Of a DNA stretch of 50,567 nt, positions 35,216 to 42,985 are shown in pieces. The translations under genes were made by a program, and so were the position numbers. The notes beneath the pieces were generated by a model. It saw nothing but the letters and a program-made list of their open reading frames with translations, was not told where the DNA came from and did not search any database. The stretch covers positions 1 to 50,567 of the forward strand of contig CALXYT010000009.1 of assembly GCA_944393045.1 (NCBI GenBank), written 5' to 3'. This DNA comes from an uncultured Succinivibrionaceae bacterium. GTDB taxonomy: Bacteria; Pseudomonadota; Gammaproteobacteria; Enterobacterales; Succinivibrionaceae. The first letter of the stretch is position 1; each line of letters starts with the position of its first letter.

Positions 35216-35863
35216 ATGAGGCTATCAATTAACGATGATTACTATTTAACTAATGCCGTAGCTCAAGATGTGGAGACAGGTATTGACCTTATGCTGGAGG
35301 TTGCTGACGGGCTGCTTGAGAATATGTTTGCCTCATTAAATGTGCGTGATGCTCTTATTATGCTTGCTGATACTAATAGCGATTTTATAAATACGGAGAA
35401 TATGTATTTTATAAAATCAGTTAAAGATAATGAGATTGAGGGGTTTATGTATGCTTATAAGCAGAATAATGAGCATTTGCCTGATGCCATAAACTCCTTT
35501 ATAACTCCAAGCAATAAAACATTACTGGAAAAAGTAATGTTTAGTGCTCCAATTGGGAGTTTTTATTTAAATACTCTTTATGTAGCCCCAAAATGTCGAG
35601 GTCTTGGACTTGGGAGCTTGTTACTTGATTTAGTAAAGATGCAGGCTGCAAATGCCAGTGTTTCCTCAGTATACCTTCATTGTTATGCTGATAATTATGG
35701 GGCATTAAAGCTTTATGAAAATTTTGGGTTTAAAGTAATAGAATCCTTTAGCTATGAAAGTTTAATTACTAAGGATAATAGCGAAGGAGATAAGGAAAAA
35801 CAGAGTAAGGATGTAAAAGTCTTTAATCATCAGGAAGGGTTGATTTTACGTTTTGACTTATAA
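35216..35863 (+). CDS. GNAT-family N-acyltransferase
   Basis: A 215-residue acetyl/acyltransferase. The GNAT core is clear: beta-4 and the CoA pyrophosphate loop in LYVAPKCRGLGLGSLLLDL, then VYLHCYADNYGALKLYENFGFKVIE. The N-terminal part (about 100 residues) is divergent, and a charged insert (KDNSEGDKEKQSKD) precedes the last strand. AAAGGAAT lies upstream of the ATG. It sits between the KpsS-like gene and an SDR. GNAT-like proteins include the bacterial ceramide synthase that N-acylates sphingoid bases; that role here is a guess from context. A generic small-molecule or protein acetyltransferase remains possible. Confidence 0.85.
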   Translation: MRLSINDDYYLTNAVAQDVETGIDLMLEVADGLLENMFASLNVRDALIMLADTNSDFINTENMYFIKSVKDNEIEGFMYAYKQNNEHLPDAINSFITPSNKTLLEKVMFSAPIGSFYLNTLYVAPKCRGLGLGSLLLDLVKMQAANASVSSVYLHCYADNYGALKLYENFGFKVIESFSYESLITKDNSEGDKEKQSKDVKVFNHQEGLILRFDL

Positions 35864-35883
35864 AGAGTGATGGAAGTTTGGGT

Positions 35884-35912
35884 AGAACCTTTCGGGGGTT
35901 CTCCAGATTTTT
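35884..35912 (+). terminator. Possible terminator or attenuator between GNAT and SDR genes
   Basis: Stem AGAACC / GGTTCT (35884-35889 and 35897-35902, seven-base loop TTTCGGG) followed after five bases by a T-run. It would end or reduce transcription before the SDR gene. Confidence 0.4.
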
Positions 35913-35942
35913 ATTAGAAGTCCCTAAGGAATGCAATACACT

Positions 35943-36971
35943 ATGAAATTTCAACATGCGCTAATTACTGGAATAAGTGGGGAGCTTGGATTTAATCTTG
36001 CCAGCTTCTTAATAACTAATAATTTAGCAGGCATGCTTAGTGTTTGCGCCAGAGGGGATAAGAATGATGAACCTCTTTTATCACTTGCTCAAAAATATAA
36101 GGTAAAGGTTAACATAGAGCATTTTGATATAAGAGATGATGATGCATTAAGTGCTTTTATTACCAGGTCCTATAACAAAACCCCCCTTGATTTAGTAATA
36201 GCTAATGCAGGTGTATCTTTAAGTTCTGATGATTTAGGTCTTGAGGATTTTTTTGAGATAAATAGAGGTTTTGATATAAATGCCAAAGCTACTATAAAAA
36301 CTCTTTATAAGAGCTTATCGTTATATCGAAAGAATGTGAAAGATTCATGCACAAAAGAGCATGGTAGAGATATTGGCAAGGTGGTAGGTAATGATCAGGG
36401 TAAAGATAGAAATAAAGATATTCCTACACTCAACCTTGTTGCCATATCATCTTTAGCATCACTATTACCAATGCGCTCATCACCAATATACAGCTCCTCA
36501 AAAGTTGCCATAAATATGTATGTTAATGCTTTGCGTAATTCCTTAAGCGATGAGGAAGCAAAGAGTGTTAAGATAACCTTAATCATTCCTGGTTTCATAA
36601 AGACTGCTATGAGTGATCGTTTTATAGGTAATAAAGCAATGATGATTAGTGCCAGTGATGCTGCTAAAAAAATCATAGGGGCAGTAGTTAAGAATAAAAG
36701 ACAATTAGCCTTCCCAAAAATACTGTATCTTGGAACCTTACTGGGAGCATTCCTTCCAAACTTTATAATAAAACCTTTTGTTAAGATGTTTGACTTTGGG
36801 GTGGTGGCTGATAAGGATAGAGTTAAGTTCTTAGAGGACGGTATAAAGGCATTGGATGATAGTACTTACTCTCAAGAGAGTCTTAAAGATTCTAAAAAGA
36901 GTTTTAGAGGTACCTCAGAAGATAGAGAAAATGGTTCTGAAAATAGGAGCAATGAGGGAGGAGGTAAATAG
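35943..36971 (+). CDS. Short-chain dehydrogenase/reductase, RkpH-like
   Basis: Classical SDR with the nucleotide-binding motif LITGISGELG, NAG in VIANAGVSL, a catalytic serine in VAISSLAS, and Y-x3-K in IYSSSKVA. An ATG at 35931 sits directly on AAGGA with no spacer, so the ATG at 35943, 12 bases downstream, is the better start. Two oddities are a hydrophilic insert of about 30 residues before the catalytic serine (CTKEHGRDIGKVVGNDQGK and following) and a charged, disordered tail (SKKSFRGTSEDRENGSENRS). A hydrophobic stretch before the tail (ILYLGTLLGAFLPNFIIK) suggests membrane association, as in 3-ketosphinganine reductases. In this cluster it may reduce the 3-ketone made by the oxoamine synthase, the role of RkpH/Fum13-type SDRs. 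Confidence 0.85.
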   Translation: MKFQHALITGISGELGFNLASFLITNNLAGMLSVCARGDKNDEPLLSLAQKYKVKVNIEHFDIRDDDALSAFITRSYNKTPLDLVIANAGVSLSSDDLGLEDFFEINRGFDINAKATIKTLYKSLSLYRKNVKDSCTKEHGRDIGKVVGNDQGKDRNKDIPTLNLVAISSLASLLPMRSSPIYSSSKVAINMYVNALRNSLSDEEAKSVKITLIIPGFIKTAMSDRFIGNKAMMISASDAAKKIIGAVVKNKRQLAFPKILYLGTLLGAFLPNFIIKPFVKMFDFGVVADKDRVKFLEDGIKALDDSTYSQESLKDSKKSFRGTSEDRENGSENRSNEGGGK

Positions 36972-37238
36972 TAGCTGTAATGTAGTGGCACTTAAGCTTA
37001 TAATATTCAACATTTCAAAATAAGAAATCCTACTTTGTAAATCAATTCATGATTTAATCAAATTAGTTAGTACAGTTTTTAAATTAACTAAAATTTTATA
37101 CTAAAATACTTGATATTTTTCAGATTCTTAAGTTTAGAAAATCTTAACTTTTTTCTTTCTGATTTTTAGAAAATAGACTGGTAAATAATCAAAAAGGTGA
37201 TAAAAATACTGATTATTTATCAAGCAATTTTTAAAAAA

Positions 37239-37279
37239 TTGACACAGATCAAAAAAAAAAAAAAAAAAAAAAATAAAAT
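37239..37279 (+). promoter_or_regulatory. FNR-like box / -35, poly-A spacer and -10: candidate phase-variable promoter
   Basis: TTGACACAGATCAA at 37239-37252 matches the FNR consensus TTGAT-N4-ATCAA at 9 of 10 positions, and its first six bases are a perfect sigma-70 -35. After 23 As comes TAAAAT (37274-37279). The -35 to -10 spacing is 29 bp, far too long for unaided sigma-70. The FNR box centre (37245.5) is about 41 bp from the predicted start at 37286-37287, the class II activator position. Whether it is active is not known. Confidence 0.5.
37251..37273 (+). repeat. Poly-A homopolymer tract of 23 bases
   Basis: An uninterrupted run of 23 As, by far the longest homopolymer in the window. 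It lies between a -35/FNR-like element and a -10. Tracts of this length are prone to slipped-strand changes. Confidence 0.97.
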
Positions 37280-37302
37280 TGTTAGCTGAACATTTTTCTT
37301 TT

Positions 37303-37340
37303 AAGTCACTTCTTTACTACTTGTTTTGGGGTGACTTTTT
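37303..37340 (+). terminator. Terminator-like hairpin in the leader of the glycan operon
   Basis: Stem AAGTCAC / GTGACTT (37303-37309 and 37331-37337) with a 21-base loop, closing onto a run of Ts. It is downstream of the poly-A promoter and 67 bp before the glycosyltransferase ATG. It could attenuate transcription from that promoter. Confidence 0.5.
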
Positions 37341-37374
37341 AGAAAAAATTAAAAATTTTTGAAGAGCCTCTTCT

Positions 37375-37380
37375 TATAAT
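37375..37380 (+). promoter_or_regulatory. Second -10 element close to the glycosyltransferase start
   Basis: TATAAT at 37375-37380 without a recognisable -35. Transcription from here would start near 37387, only about 20 bases before the ATG at 37408, which has no Shine-Dalgarno sequence. Confidence 0.3.
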
Positions 37381-37407
37381 TATAGTTATAAATATTAAGT
37401 TTTTGAA

Positions 37408-39870
37408 ATGATTTCATCAGCCAACCTATTTAATTTTAGCCAGAATGATGATTTTTTTAAATCAAATGGTTTAACACCTGAATCTCTTTTAGAACAATAT
37501 AAGTCAGATAATATAGATTCCCCTTCTTTAAATAAAGAATCTATTAAAAGTAATGAGAGCTTAACTTCAAAAAAACTTGCAAATACCTTGGATAAAAGAG
37601 CAAGTATAAATACAAGTTCAACAGCCTATGTGGGTGATGATTCTTGTGATGTTACTCTTGATAACATTCTTGAAAAGAATGAATTATCTTCTTTATTAGC
37701 TTTTTACCATAAAAGGTTTATAGTTGATTTTGAAAATGAGACTATCCTTTTTTCTAAAGCATCATTTTTAAAGTCTATTGATTTTAATTTAACTTACGAT
37801 GTTGAAGATCTTAAAGAGGAAGTAGGTGATTTATTTCAAACAAAGATTAAATTACAAGGTAAGGCGTTAGTTCGTTTTGCGGTATTTCAGGAAGGTCATT
37901 CCTTTAGATGGTTATCTGAAAAAACAATCTCCAGTGCTACTTTAACTGAAAGTATCTTAGATGTGGATTTATCAGATGTTGATAAGGGGAGATTAGAGTT
38001 TCAGATAAACTTCTTAGAGGATACCACAATTTTTGCTGGTTGTGATGTATCAGTAGTAGATTTACCTACTATCCCTTATGAGAATGTTCTACAAAGAAAA
38101 GCTAGTCCTACATTAGAATTATGTAGTGAAATGCCAATATTCTATAAGTTTAACCAAGAGAACCTGGCATTTTATTCCTTTGAAGATGAGAGTTTAACCT
38201 TATTTAAATCAGGTATTGTTGATTTATGTACTTACTTTAACTCTTTTAGTTATGGTAAGTGGCTTAAATACACTAATGTTACTGATTTATCATTCTTTAT
38301 TAAGTTCAAAGGCAGCATAAGAGTAAGCTTTGAGTATCTTTATGAGGAATCAGAAGTAAATTCTAAGAATGGTTTTACAGTAAACCTACAATCTAATGGA
38401 AAAGAGTATAAGAGCTTTGAGTTACAAAGCCTAAATTCAAAACCTGATATTATCGGCTTTAAGATTGAGGCACTGACAGATTCTGTTATTTATGACTTTG
38501 GTTACTTAACCAATTCCCCTGTAACTCAGAAGGTAAAGATTGGTATTGGTATAACAACCTTTAAACGTGAAAAAGATTGTATAGCAGCTTGTAAACGTTT
38601 AGCAACAGCAATTGGTAACTCTGACTTTTATAAAGACAAAATAAGTGTAACAGTAGTAGATAACGGACAGACTATTACTGAGGATATGATTCCTAAGAGT
38701 GTAACACTTATCCCTAACAGAAACCTTGGTGGTTCTGGAGGTTTTACCAGAAACCTTGTTCACTATAAAGATTTAGGTGATTACACTCATTGTTTGTTTA
38801 TGGACGATGATGCCTCTTGCTATGGGGAATCTATTTTTAGAACCTATCAGTTATTAGCTCATGCATCAGATGATAGAGTAGCTGTTAACGGTGCCATGTT
38901 CTCAGCAAATGTTAAATTCTTGCAATGGGAAAGTGGTGCTTGGTTTGATGGATGTTGTCACCCAATTCATTGTCATTTAGATATGAGGTTTGTAGAAAAT
39001 CTACTTTTAAATGAAAAAGAAGAATGTCCTCATCAGGTTTATGGTGGATGGTGGTTCTTTGCCTTCCCTATAAAGCATGTAAAACAATATGTACTACCGT
39101 TTTTTGTTCGTGGTGATGATGTTCAGTTCTCCTATGAAAATGATTTTACTATTGTAAGAATGAACGGCATTTGCTCATGGCAAGAGGATTTTAAGCTTAA
39201 AGAAGGTCCACTTACGTTTTATTTAGATGCTCGTTCTCACATTACTCATCATTTAATCTCTAAACAAACGACTCCAAGTGGCTGGTTTGTATTTAAAACC
39301 ATGTTTAACTTCTTTAGTGCGATGTTTTGTAATTCATATCTTTATGATAGAGCTAATGCCATATATTTAGCTTATTCTCATCTCTTAAAAGGTAAGAGCT
39401 TCTGGGAAAGTAATCTAGATATGCAGGCTGTTAGAAAGCTGGTAAAAGAATCTATTGAAACAGAGTTACCTTCAAAGGAAGGGTATGATAAATTAGATTC
39501 TCTTCCTTATGCTGATAAGAATTTAAAAACAAGAATATTCCCTAAATTAGTTCGTAAGATAACTTTAAACGGTCATCTTATTCCTAATTTCTTACTTAGT
39601 AATAAAGTCTATAAACTTAGCAAGTATGAAACACCTAACCCAAACAGAATGTTTCTAAGAAAGAAAGTAGTGGTTTTTGATCCGATAAATGAAACATGTT
39701 TTACGCTTACCAAAAACTCCTATAAGTACTTTAAGACTATGTTTAAGGTACTTTGGGTATCGGTAATATTTGCTCTAAGATACAAGAGCCTTTCACGTAA
39801 ATACAAGGCATTCTTTAGAAACGATTATTCAACTGATGCTAAATGGCGTTCATTCTTTGAGAAGAAGTAG
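37408..39870 (+). CDS. GlfT2-like family 2 glycosyltransferase (large)
   Basis: An 820-residue glycosyltransferase resembling mycobacterial galactofuranosyltransferase GlfT2. The first 370 residues include a low-complexity start and a beta-sandwich-like region. The GT-A domain follows: KIGIGITTFKREKDC, the GGSGGFTRN stretch, and the metal-binding D466-D467-D468 in LFMDDDASC. Further landmarks are VYGGWWFFAFPI and FFVRGDDVQFSYE, where RGDD-x2-F/Y matches the family. The C-terminal third is helical and basic. The protein is expected at the inner face of the cytoplasmic membrane, extending a lipid-linked glycan. Donor is not certain; UDP-galactofuranose is the family precedent, but no UDP-galactopyranose mutase gene is in the window. 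It begins the glycan operon. Confidence 0.88.
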   Translation: MISSANLFNFSQNDDFFKSNGLTPESLLEQYKSDNIDSPSLNKESIKSNESLTSKKLANTLDKRASINTSSTAYVGDDSCDVTLDNILEKNELSSLLAFYHKRFIVDFENETILFSKASFLKSIDFNLTYDVEDLKEEVGDLFQTKIKLQGKALVRFAVFQEGHSFRWLSEKTISSATLTESILDVDLSDVDKGRLEFQINFLEDTTIFAGCDVSVVDLPTIPYENVLQRKASPTLELCSEMPIFYKFNQENLAFYSFEDESLTLFKSGIVDLCTYFNSFSYGKWLKYTNVTDLSFFIKFKGSIRVSFEYLYEESEVNSKNGFTVNLQSNGKEYKSFELQSLNSKPDIIGFKIEALTDSVIYDFGYLTNSPVTQKVKIGIGITTFKREKDCIAACKRLATAIGNSDFYKDKISVTVVDNGQTITEDMIPKSVTLIPNRNLGGSGGFTRNLVHYKDLGDYTHCLFMDDDASCYGESIFRTYQLLAHASDDRVAVNGAMFSANVKFLQWESGAWFDGCCHPIHCHLDMRFVENLLLNEKEECPHQVYGGWWFFAFPIKHVKQYVLPFFVRGDDVQFSYENDFTIVRMNGICSWQEDFKLKEGPLTFYLDARSHITHHLISKQTTPSGWFVFKTMFNFFSAMFCNSYLYDRANAIYLAYSHLLKGKSFWESNLDMQAVRKLVKESIETELPSKEGYDKLDSLPYADKNLKTRIFPKLVRKITLNGHLIPNFLLSNKVYKLSKYETPNPNRMFLRKKVVVFDPINETCFTLTKNSYKYFKTMFKVLWVSVIFALRYKSLSRKYKAFFRNDYSTDAKWRSFFEKK

Positions 39871-39873
39871 GTA

Positions 39874-39990
39874 ATGGATATGAATGCTTTGATAAATAGA
39901 ATAAATAAAGAAATATTCATTCCTCAGGTTGCCATTTTTTGCATGCCTCATAAGTACTTAAGGCATAACCAAGAGAGGTTCATGCTATGA
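39874..39990 (+). CDS. Small ORF of 38 residues between the two glycosyltransferases
   Basis: An ATG three bases after the preceding stop opens a frame of 38 codons (MDMNALINRI..., ...KYLRHNQERFML). TAGGT lies just upstream. A hairpin ATGCCT / AGGCAT (about 39944-39966) overlaps its 3' half. I do not recognise it; it may be a gene remnant or chance. Confidence 0.2.
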   Translation: MDMNALINRINKEIFIPQVAIFCMPHKYLRHNQERFML

Positions 39991-40071
39991 GTTAGATAAC
40001 CTTAATCGTGTAATTCAGCACAAATAATAAATAGTATTTTAGTTTAGTTTTTGAGCAGGTAATTTCTTCTC

Positions 40072-41787
40072 ATGAGTCCTTTTTGTCTCCAAAATATAGT
40101 GTTACAAACAGATGATGAAGCATCTAAATCCCTTTATACCATAAAGGAAGAAGGCTTTATTTCTACTGCAACCTATATGAATTATTTAAATCTGGAGCTT
40201 TTAAAAGAGCTTATAGATTTAGAGAAGGTATTCTTGCGATTTAACTATTCAGGTGCTGGTACGCTTGAGGTTAGAGGGGTAAATCTTAAGAGTAATAAGG
40301 ATTTTTTAGTAAAGGCAATAAAGTTAGGTGAGGGTGTTGTAACACCAGCAATTAGTGATACAAATGATTCGTATGATTCCGGTAATCAATCAGCGTCTGT
40401 TTTTGGTTTAAGTGCTTCTTCAGAAAACTCACTAATTGAAATTGATTTAAGTGAATTGCTATCAGACGAGGCAATACCTAAGAATAAAGAAGATGAAAAA
40501 GCATCTTTAATCTACATTAGATTTACCCCTTCATTAAAGCTAACTAATGCACAATATTTTATTGCTAGTAAGAATGAAGTGCGAGATGTAAAGGTAGCGC
40601 TTATAAGCACTACTCATAATAGATTTGATGATATAAGAGCATTAGTAAACAACTTTATAGCCTTTGCAAATGATGAGGCTAAGGAAGTTATTAGCGATGA
40701 TAACTGTAGTATAAACTTTAGAGAACCTTACCATCTTTTTATCGTAAATAACGGTAGTAGTTTTAAGCTTGAGGATTTACTTGGCTTTGAAGTTGGTGCT
40801 GATGCTTGCCGTAATCATCATAATCTTACAGATAAGGTTATTAATACCCTCAATGATAAGCTTACCTTAATCCAATCACCAATAAACTCAGGAGGATCAG
40901 GTGGATTTGCTTTAGGTTTAGAAGAGGTTCTAAAGTTTAATAAAGATAATCCTAATGAGTCCTTTACTCATTATCTGTTTATTGATGATGATGCTTATTT
41001 TAATAAAGAGTGTTTATTTAGAACAATAAGACTTCTTTCATGTTTAAAGGATAAATATCAGCAGTCAGTATTATCAGGGAGCATGTTTACTAAAGAAGAT
41101 CCTACCCATTGTCACTGTATGTTAGAGGGATTAAGAAACAACCTTCATCATAAGATGATAGCAGGGCGTTTTAAGGTAACTGATAAAAATACACTGCTTG
41201 AGAATTTATCTATTGCTTACCAAACCATTACCTCAAACCTTGTCAATGCTGAAGAATCAAACAGCAGTTTAAGAACTACTTATGCTGCCTGGTGGTATGC
41301 CTGTTACCCAATACAAATAGCTCAAGAGTTTGGAGGTCCAAATAAAGGGTATTTTTTAAGAGGTGATGATCAGGAATATGCCTTAAGGATAAATAAGAAG
41401 GTTATTTACCTTAATGGTATCTGTGTATGGCATCCAAGGTTTAGTACTAAGGTATCTGGATTCAGAACATTCTTAGGGATGAGAAATTATATGGTCAATT
41501 GCCTTAAGTACTCAGATAGTCCAAGAAAGCTGATTTTGATATTGGTTTGTTACAAGTTCTATAAAGGATTATTCCAAAAGGATAAGACCATCCTTTTATC
41601 AAGACTTTATGCTCTTAACTCATTTAGAGAATTTAAAAATGAATATATCTGTGGGGATAGGTTTATAGGTGGTTACCAGTTTTTTGTAGAAAAATATCGT
41701 GATAGTAGTTTATTAAAAATTACTCTATTTTTTATTCAGAAGATTTTAATTTTTGTATTACTAAAAAACAGGACAAATGTTTTTTAA
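40072..41787 (+). CDS. GlfT2-like family 2 glycosyltransferase (second copy)
   Basis: A 571-residue relative of the preceding enzyme, not a duplicate at sequence level. The order of motifs is the same: VALISTTHNRFDDI, FIVNNGS, NSGGSGGFALGLEE, D305-D306-D307 in LFIDDDAYF, TYAAWWYACYPI, and YFLRGDDQEYALR. The N-terminal accessory region is shorter (about 165 residues) than in its neighbour. GCAGGTAA lies about 14 bases before the ATG. Two GlfT2-like enzymes in tandem suggest that two linkages are made in turn on one chain. Confidence 0.87.
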   Translation: MSPFCLQNIVLQTDDEASKSLYTIKEEGFISTATYMNYLNLELLKELIDLEKVFLRFNYSGAGTLEVRGVNLKSNKDFLVKAIKLGEGVVTPAISDTNDSYDSGNQSASVFGLSASSENSLIEIDLSELLSDEAIPKNKEDEKASLIYIRFTPSLKLTNAQYFIASKNEVRDVKVALISTTHNRFDDIRALVNNFIAFANDEAKEVISDDNCSINFREPYHLFIVNNGSSFKLEDLLGFEVGADACRNHHNLTDKVINTLNDKLTLIQSPINSGGSGGFALGLEEVLKFNKDNPNESFTHYLFIDDDAYFNKECLFRTIRLLSCLKDKYQQSVLSGSMFTKEDPTHCHCMLEGLRNNLHHKMIAGRFKVTDKNTLLENLSIAYQTITSNLVNAEESNSSLRTTYAAWWYACYPIQIAQEFGGPNKGYFLRGDDQEYALRINKKVIYLNGICVWHPRFSTKVSGFRTFLGMRNYMVNCLKYSDSPRKLILILVCYKFYKGLFQKDKTILLSRLYALNSFREFKNEYICGDRFIGGYQFFVEKYRDSSLLKITLFFIQKILIFVLLKNRTNVF

Positions 41788-41803
41788 TTAAAAAGGGAAA
41801 GAG

Positions 41804-42982
41804 ATGAAGTTATTTTCATGGTTATTTAAAAATAGTAGTAAACCTGAAAACCGACAAAAAGTTGCTTATCAGGCTTTTATGGGAACCAATTATGGAACCA
41901 TACTACAAACATTTGCTTTGTATCATGTTTTAGAAAAAAAGTTTAATTGCGATGTAGAAATAATTGGCTGTGGTAATTTTAGAAATAGACAAACACCTGA
42001 TGAGAAGCTTAAAGAGACTAATTTAGGTGATTATTTAGCTTTAACCATGAGAAAAACCTTTGAGAATTTTAATGAAGCTGAATTTAAATATAACTTGCTA
42101 CTCGATAAGATTCCTCCTGAAGGATTATTAACAGTTGGACAAGAAAAGGAACTTTCTACATTTGATAGTGTTATTTGTGGTAGTGATCAGGTTTGGAAAC
42201 CTTCATCTTTTTGGTTTTGTGGTAAGCGATATATGAACTATGCAACCAAACTAAATCTAAATACTATTGGTTACGCCCCATCTGTTGTTGTTTCATCTTC
42301 TGATATGGTTCCTCAAGAATATTATGAAAAGTGGGTTGAATATATGAAAGCTGTAAGGCATGTATCAACTCGTGAAATTTCATCTTCAGTGTTTGTTAGT
42401 GGTTTAATAGGTAGAATCTCAACACCTGTAATAGATCCGACTTTATTACTCACTCGAGAAGAATGGGAAAATGCCTTTACTACATTACCTGTAATTAATG
42501 TATCAATCAGAAATCAAATTCAAGATAAGGACTATTGTTTAATTTATTTCTTAGATCATTTTAATTATTACAAAGAGCAAATTTTTGAGATATGTAAAAA
42601 ACACCACTTAGAACCAGTTTTGTTAATTGGTAGAGATATGGGAGTTAAAAAGACTTTAAATGAAAATTGTGCCTATACCGATCCAAATGGTTTTATGCAT
42701 TTAATTCAGGGGGCGAAGTTAGTCTTATGTGATGGTTTTCATGGATGTTGCACATCAATAGCAAATGAAATCCCATTTTTATTTTTCAAAAAACCAAAAA
42801 TGAAGCACTTAGATGAACGCTTGTCTGACCTGTTTGTACGATTAAATCTTATGGATAACGTATATCAAAATGGGGAGGATATTGATCTTAATAAATTATC
42901 CCCTAAAAGAGCGATTAACGAAATAGCTAAGCAAAGAGAATTTTCACTTTTATATTTAGAAGAATCACTAAAGAAGGAATAA
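41804..42982 (+). CDS. Polysaccharide pyruvyl transferase-family protein
   Basis: A 392-residue member of the polysaccharide pyruvyl transferase (CsaB/WcaK-like) family, GT-B-like fold. Typical features: an N-terminal region FMGTNYGTILQTFALYHVL, the SVICGSDQVWKP block, TIGYAPSV, PVIDPTLLLTREEW, and the late DGFHGCCTSIANEIPFLFF with its histidine. Such enzymes usually add pyruvate from phosphoenolpyruvate to a sugar as a ketal, giving a negatively charged surface glycan. A good ribosome site (AAAAGGGAAAGAG) precedes the ATG, 16 bp after the glycosyltransferase. A MenD-like gene follows after three bases. Confidence 0.85.
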   Translation: MKLFSWLFKNSSKPENRQKVAYQAFMGTNYGTILQTFALYHVLEKKFNCDVEIIGCGNFRNRQTPDEKLKETNLGDYLALTMRKTFENFNEAEFKYNLLLDKIPPEGLLTVGQEKELSTFDSVICGSDQVWKPSSFWFCGKRYMNYATKLNLNTIGYAPSVVVSSSDMVPQEYYEKWVEYMKAVRHVSTREISSSVFVSGLIGRISTPVIDPTLLLTREEWENAFTTLPVINVSIRNQIQDKDYCLIYFLDHFNYYKEQIFEICKKHHLEPVLLIGRDMGVKKTLNENCAYTDPNGFMHLIQGAKLVLCDGFHGCCTSIANEIPFLFFKKPKMKHLDERLSDLFVRLNLMDNVYQNGEDIDLNKLSPKRAINEIAKQREFSLLYLEESLKKE

Positions 42983-42985
42983 TTT

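Larger units (their letters stand above)
36972..37407. other. Regulatory region before the glycan operon
   Basis: 436 bp, extremely AT-rich. From left to right: a weak hairpin AAGTT/AACTT followed by CTTTTTTC at about 37129-37157, an FNR-like box and poly-A tract (37239-37279), a terminator-like hairpin (37303-37340) and a second TATAAT (37375-37380) close to the glycosyltransferase start. Confidence 0.7.
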
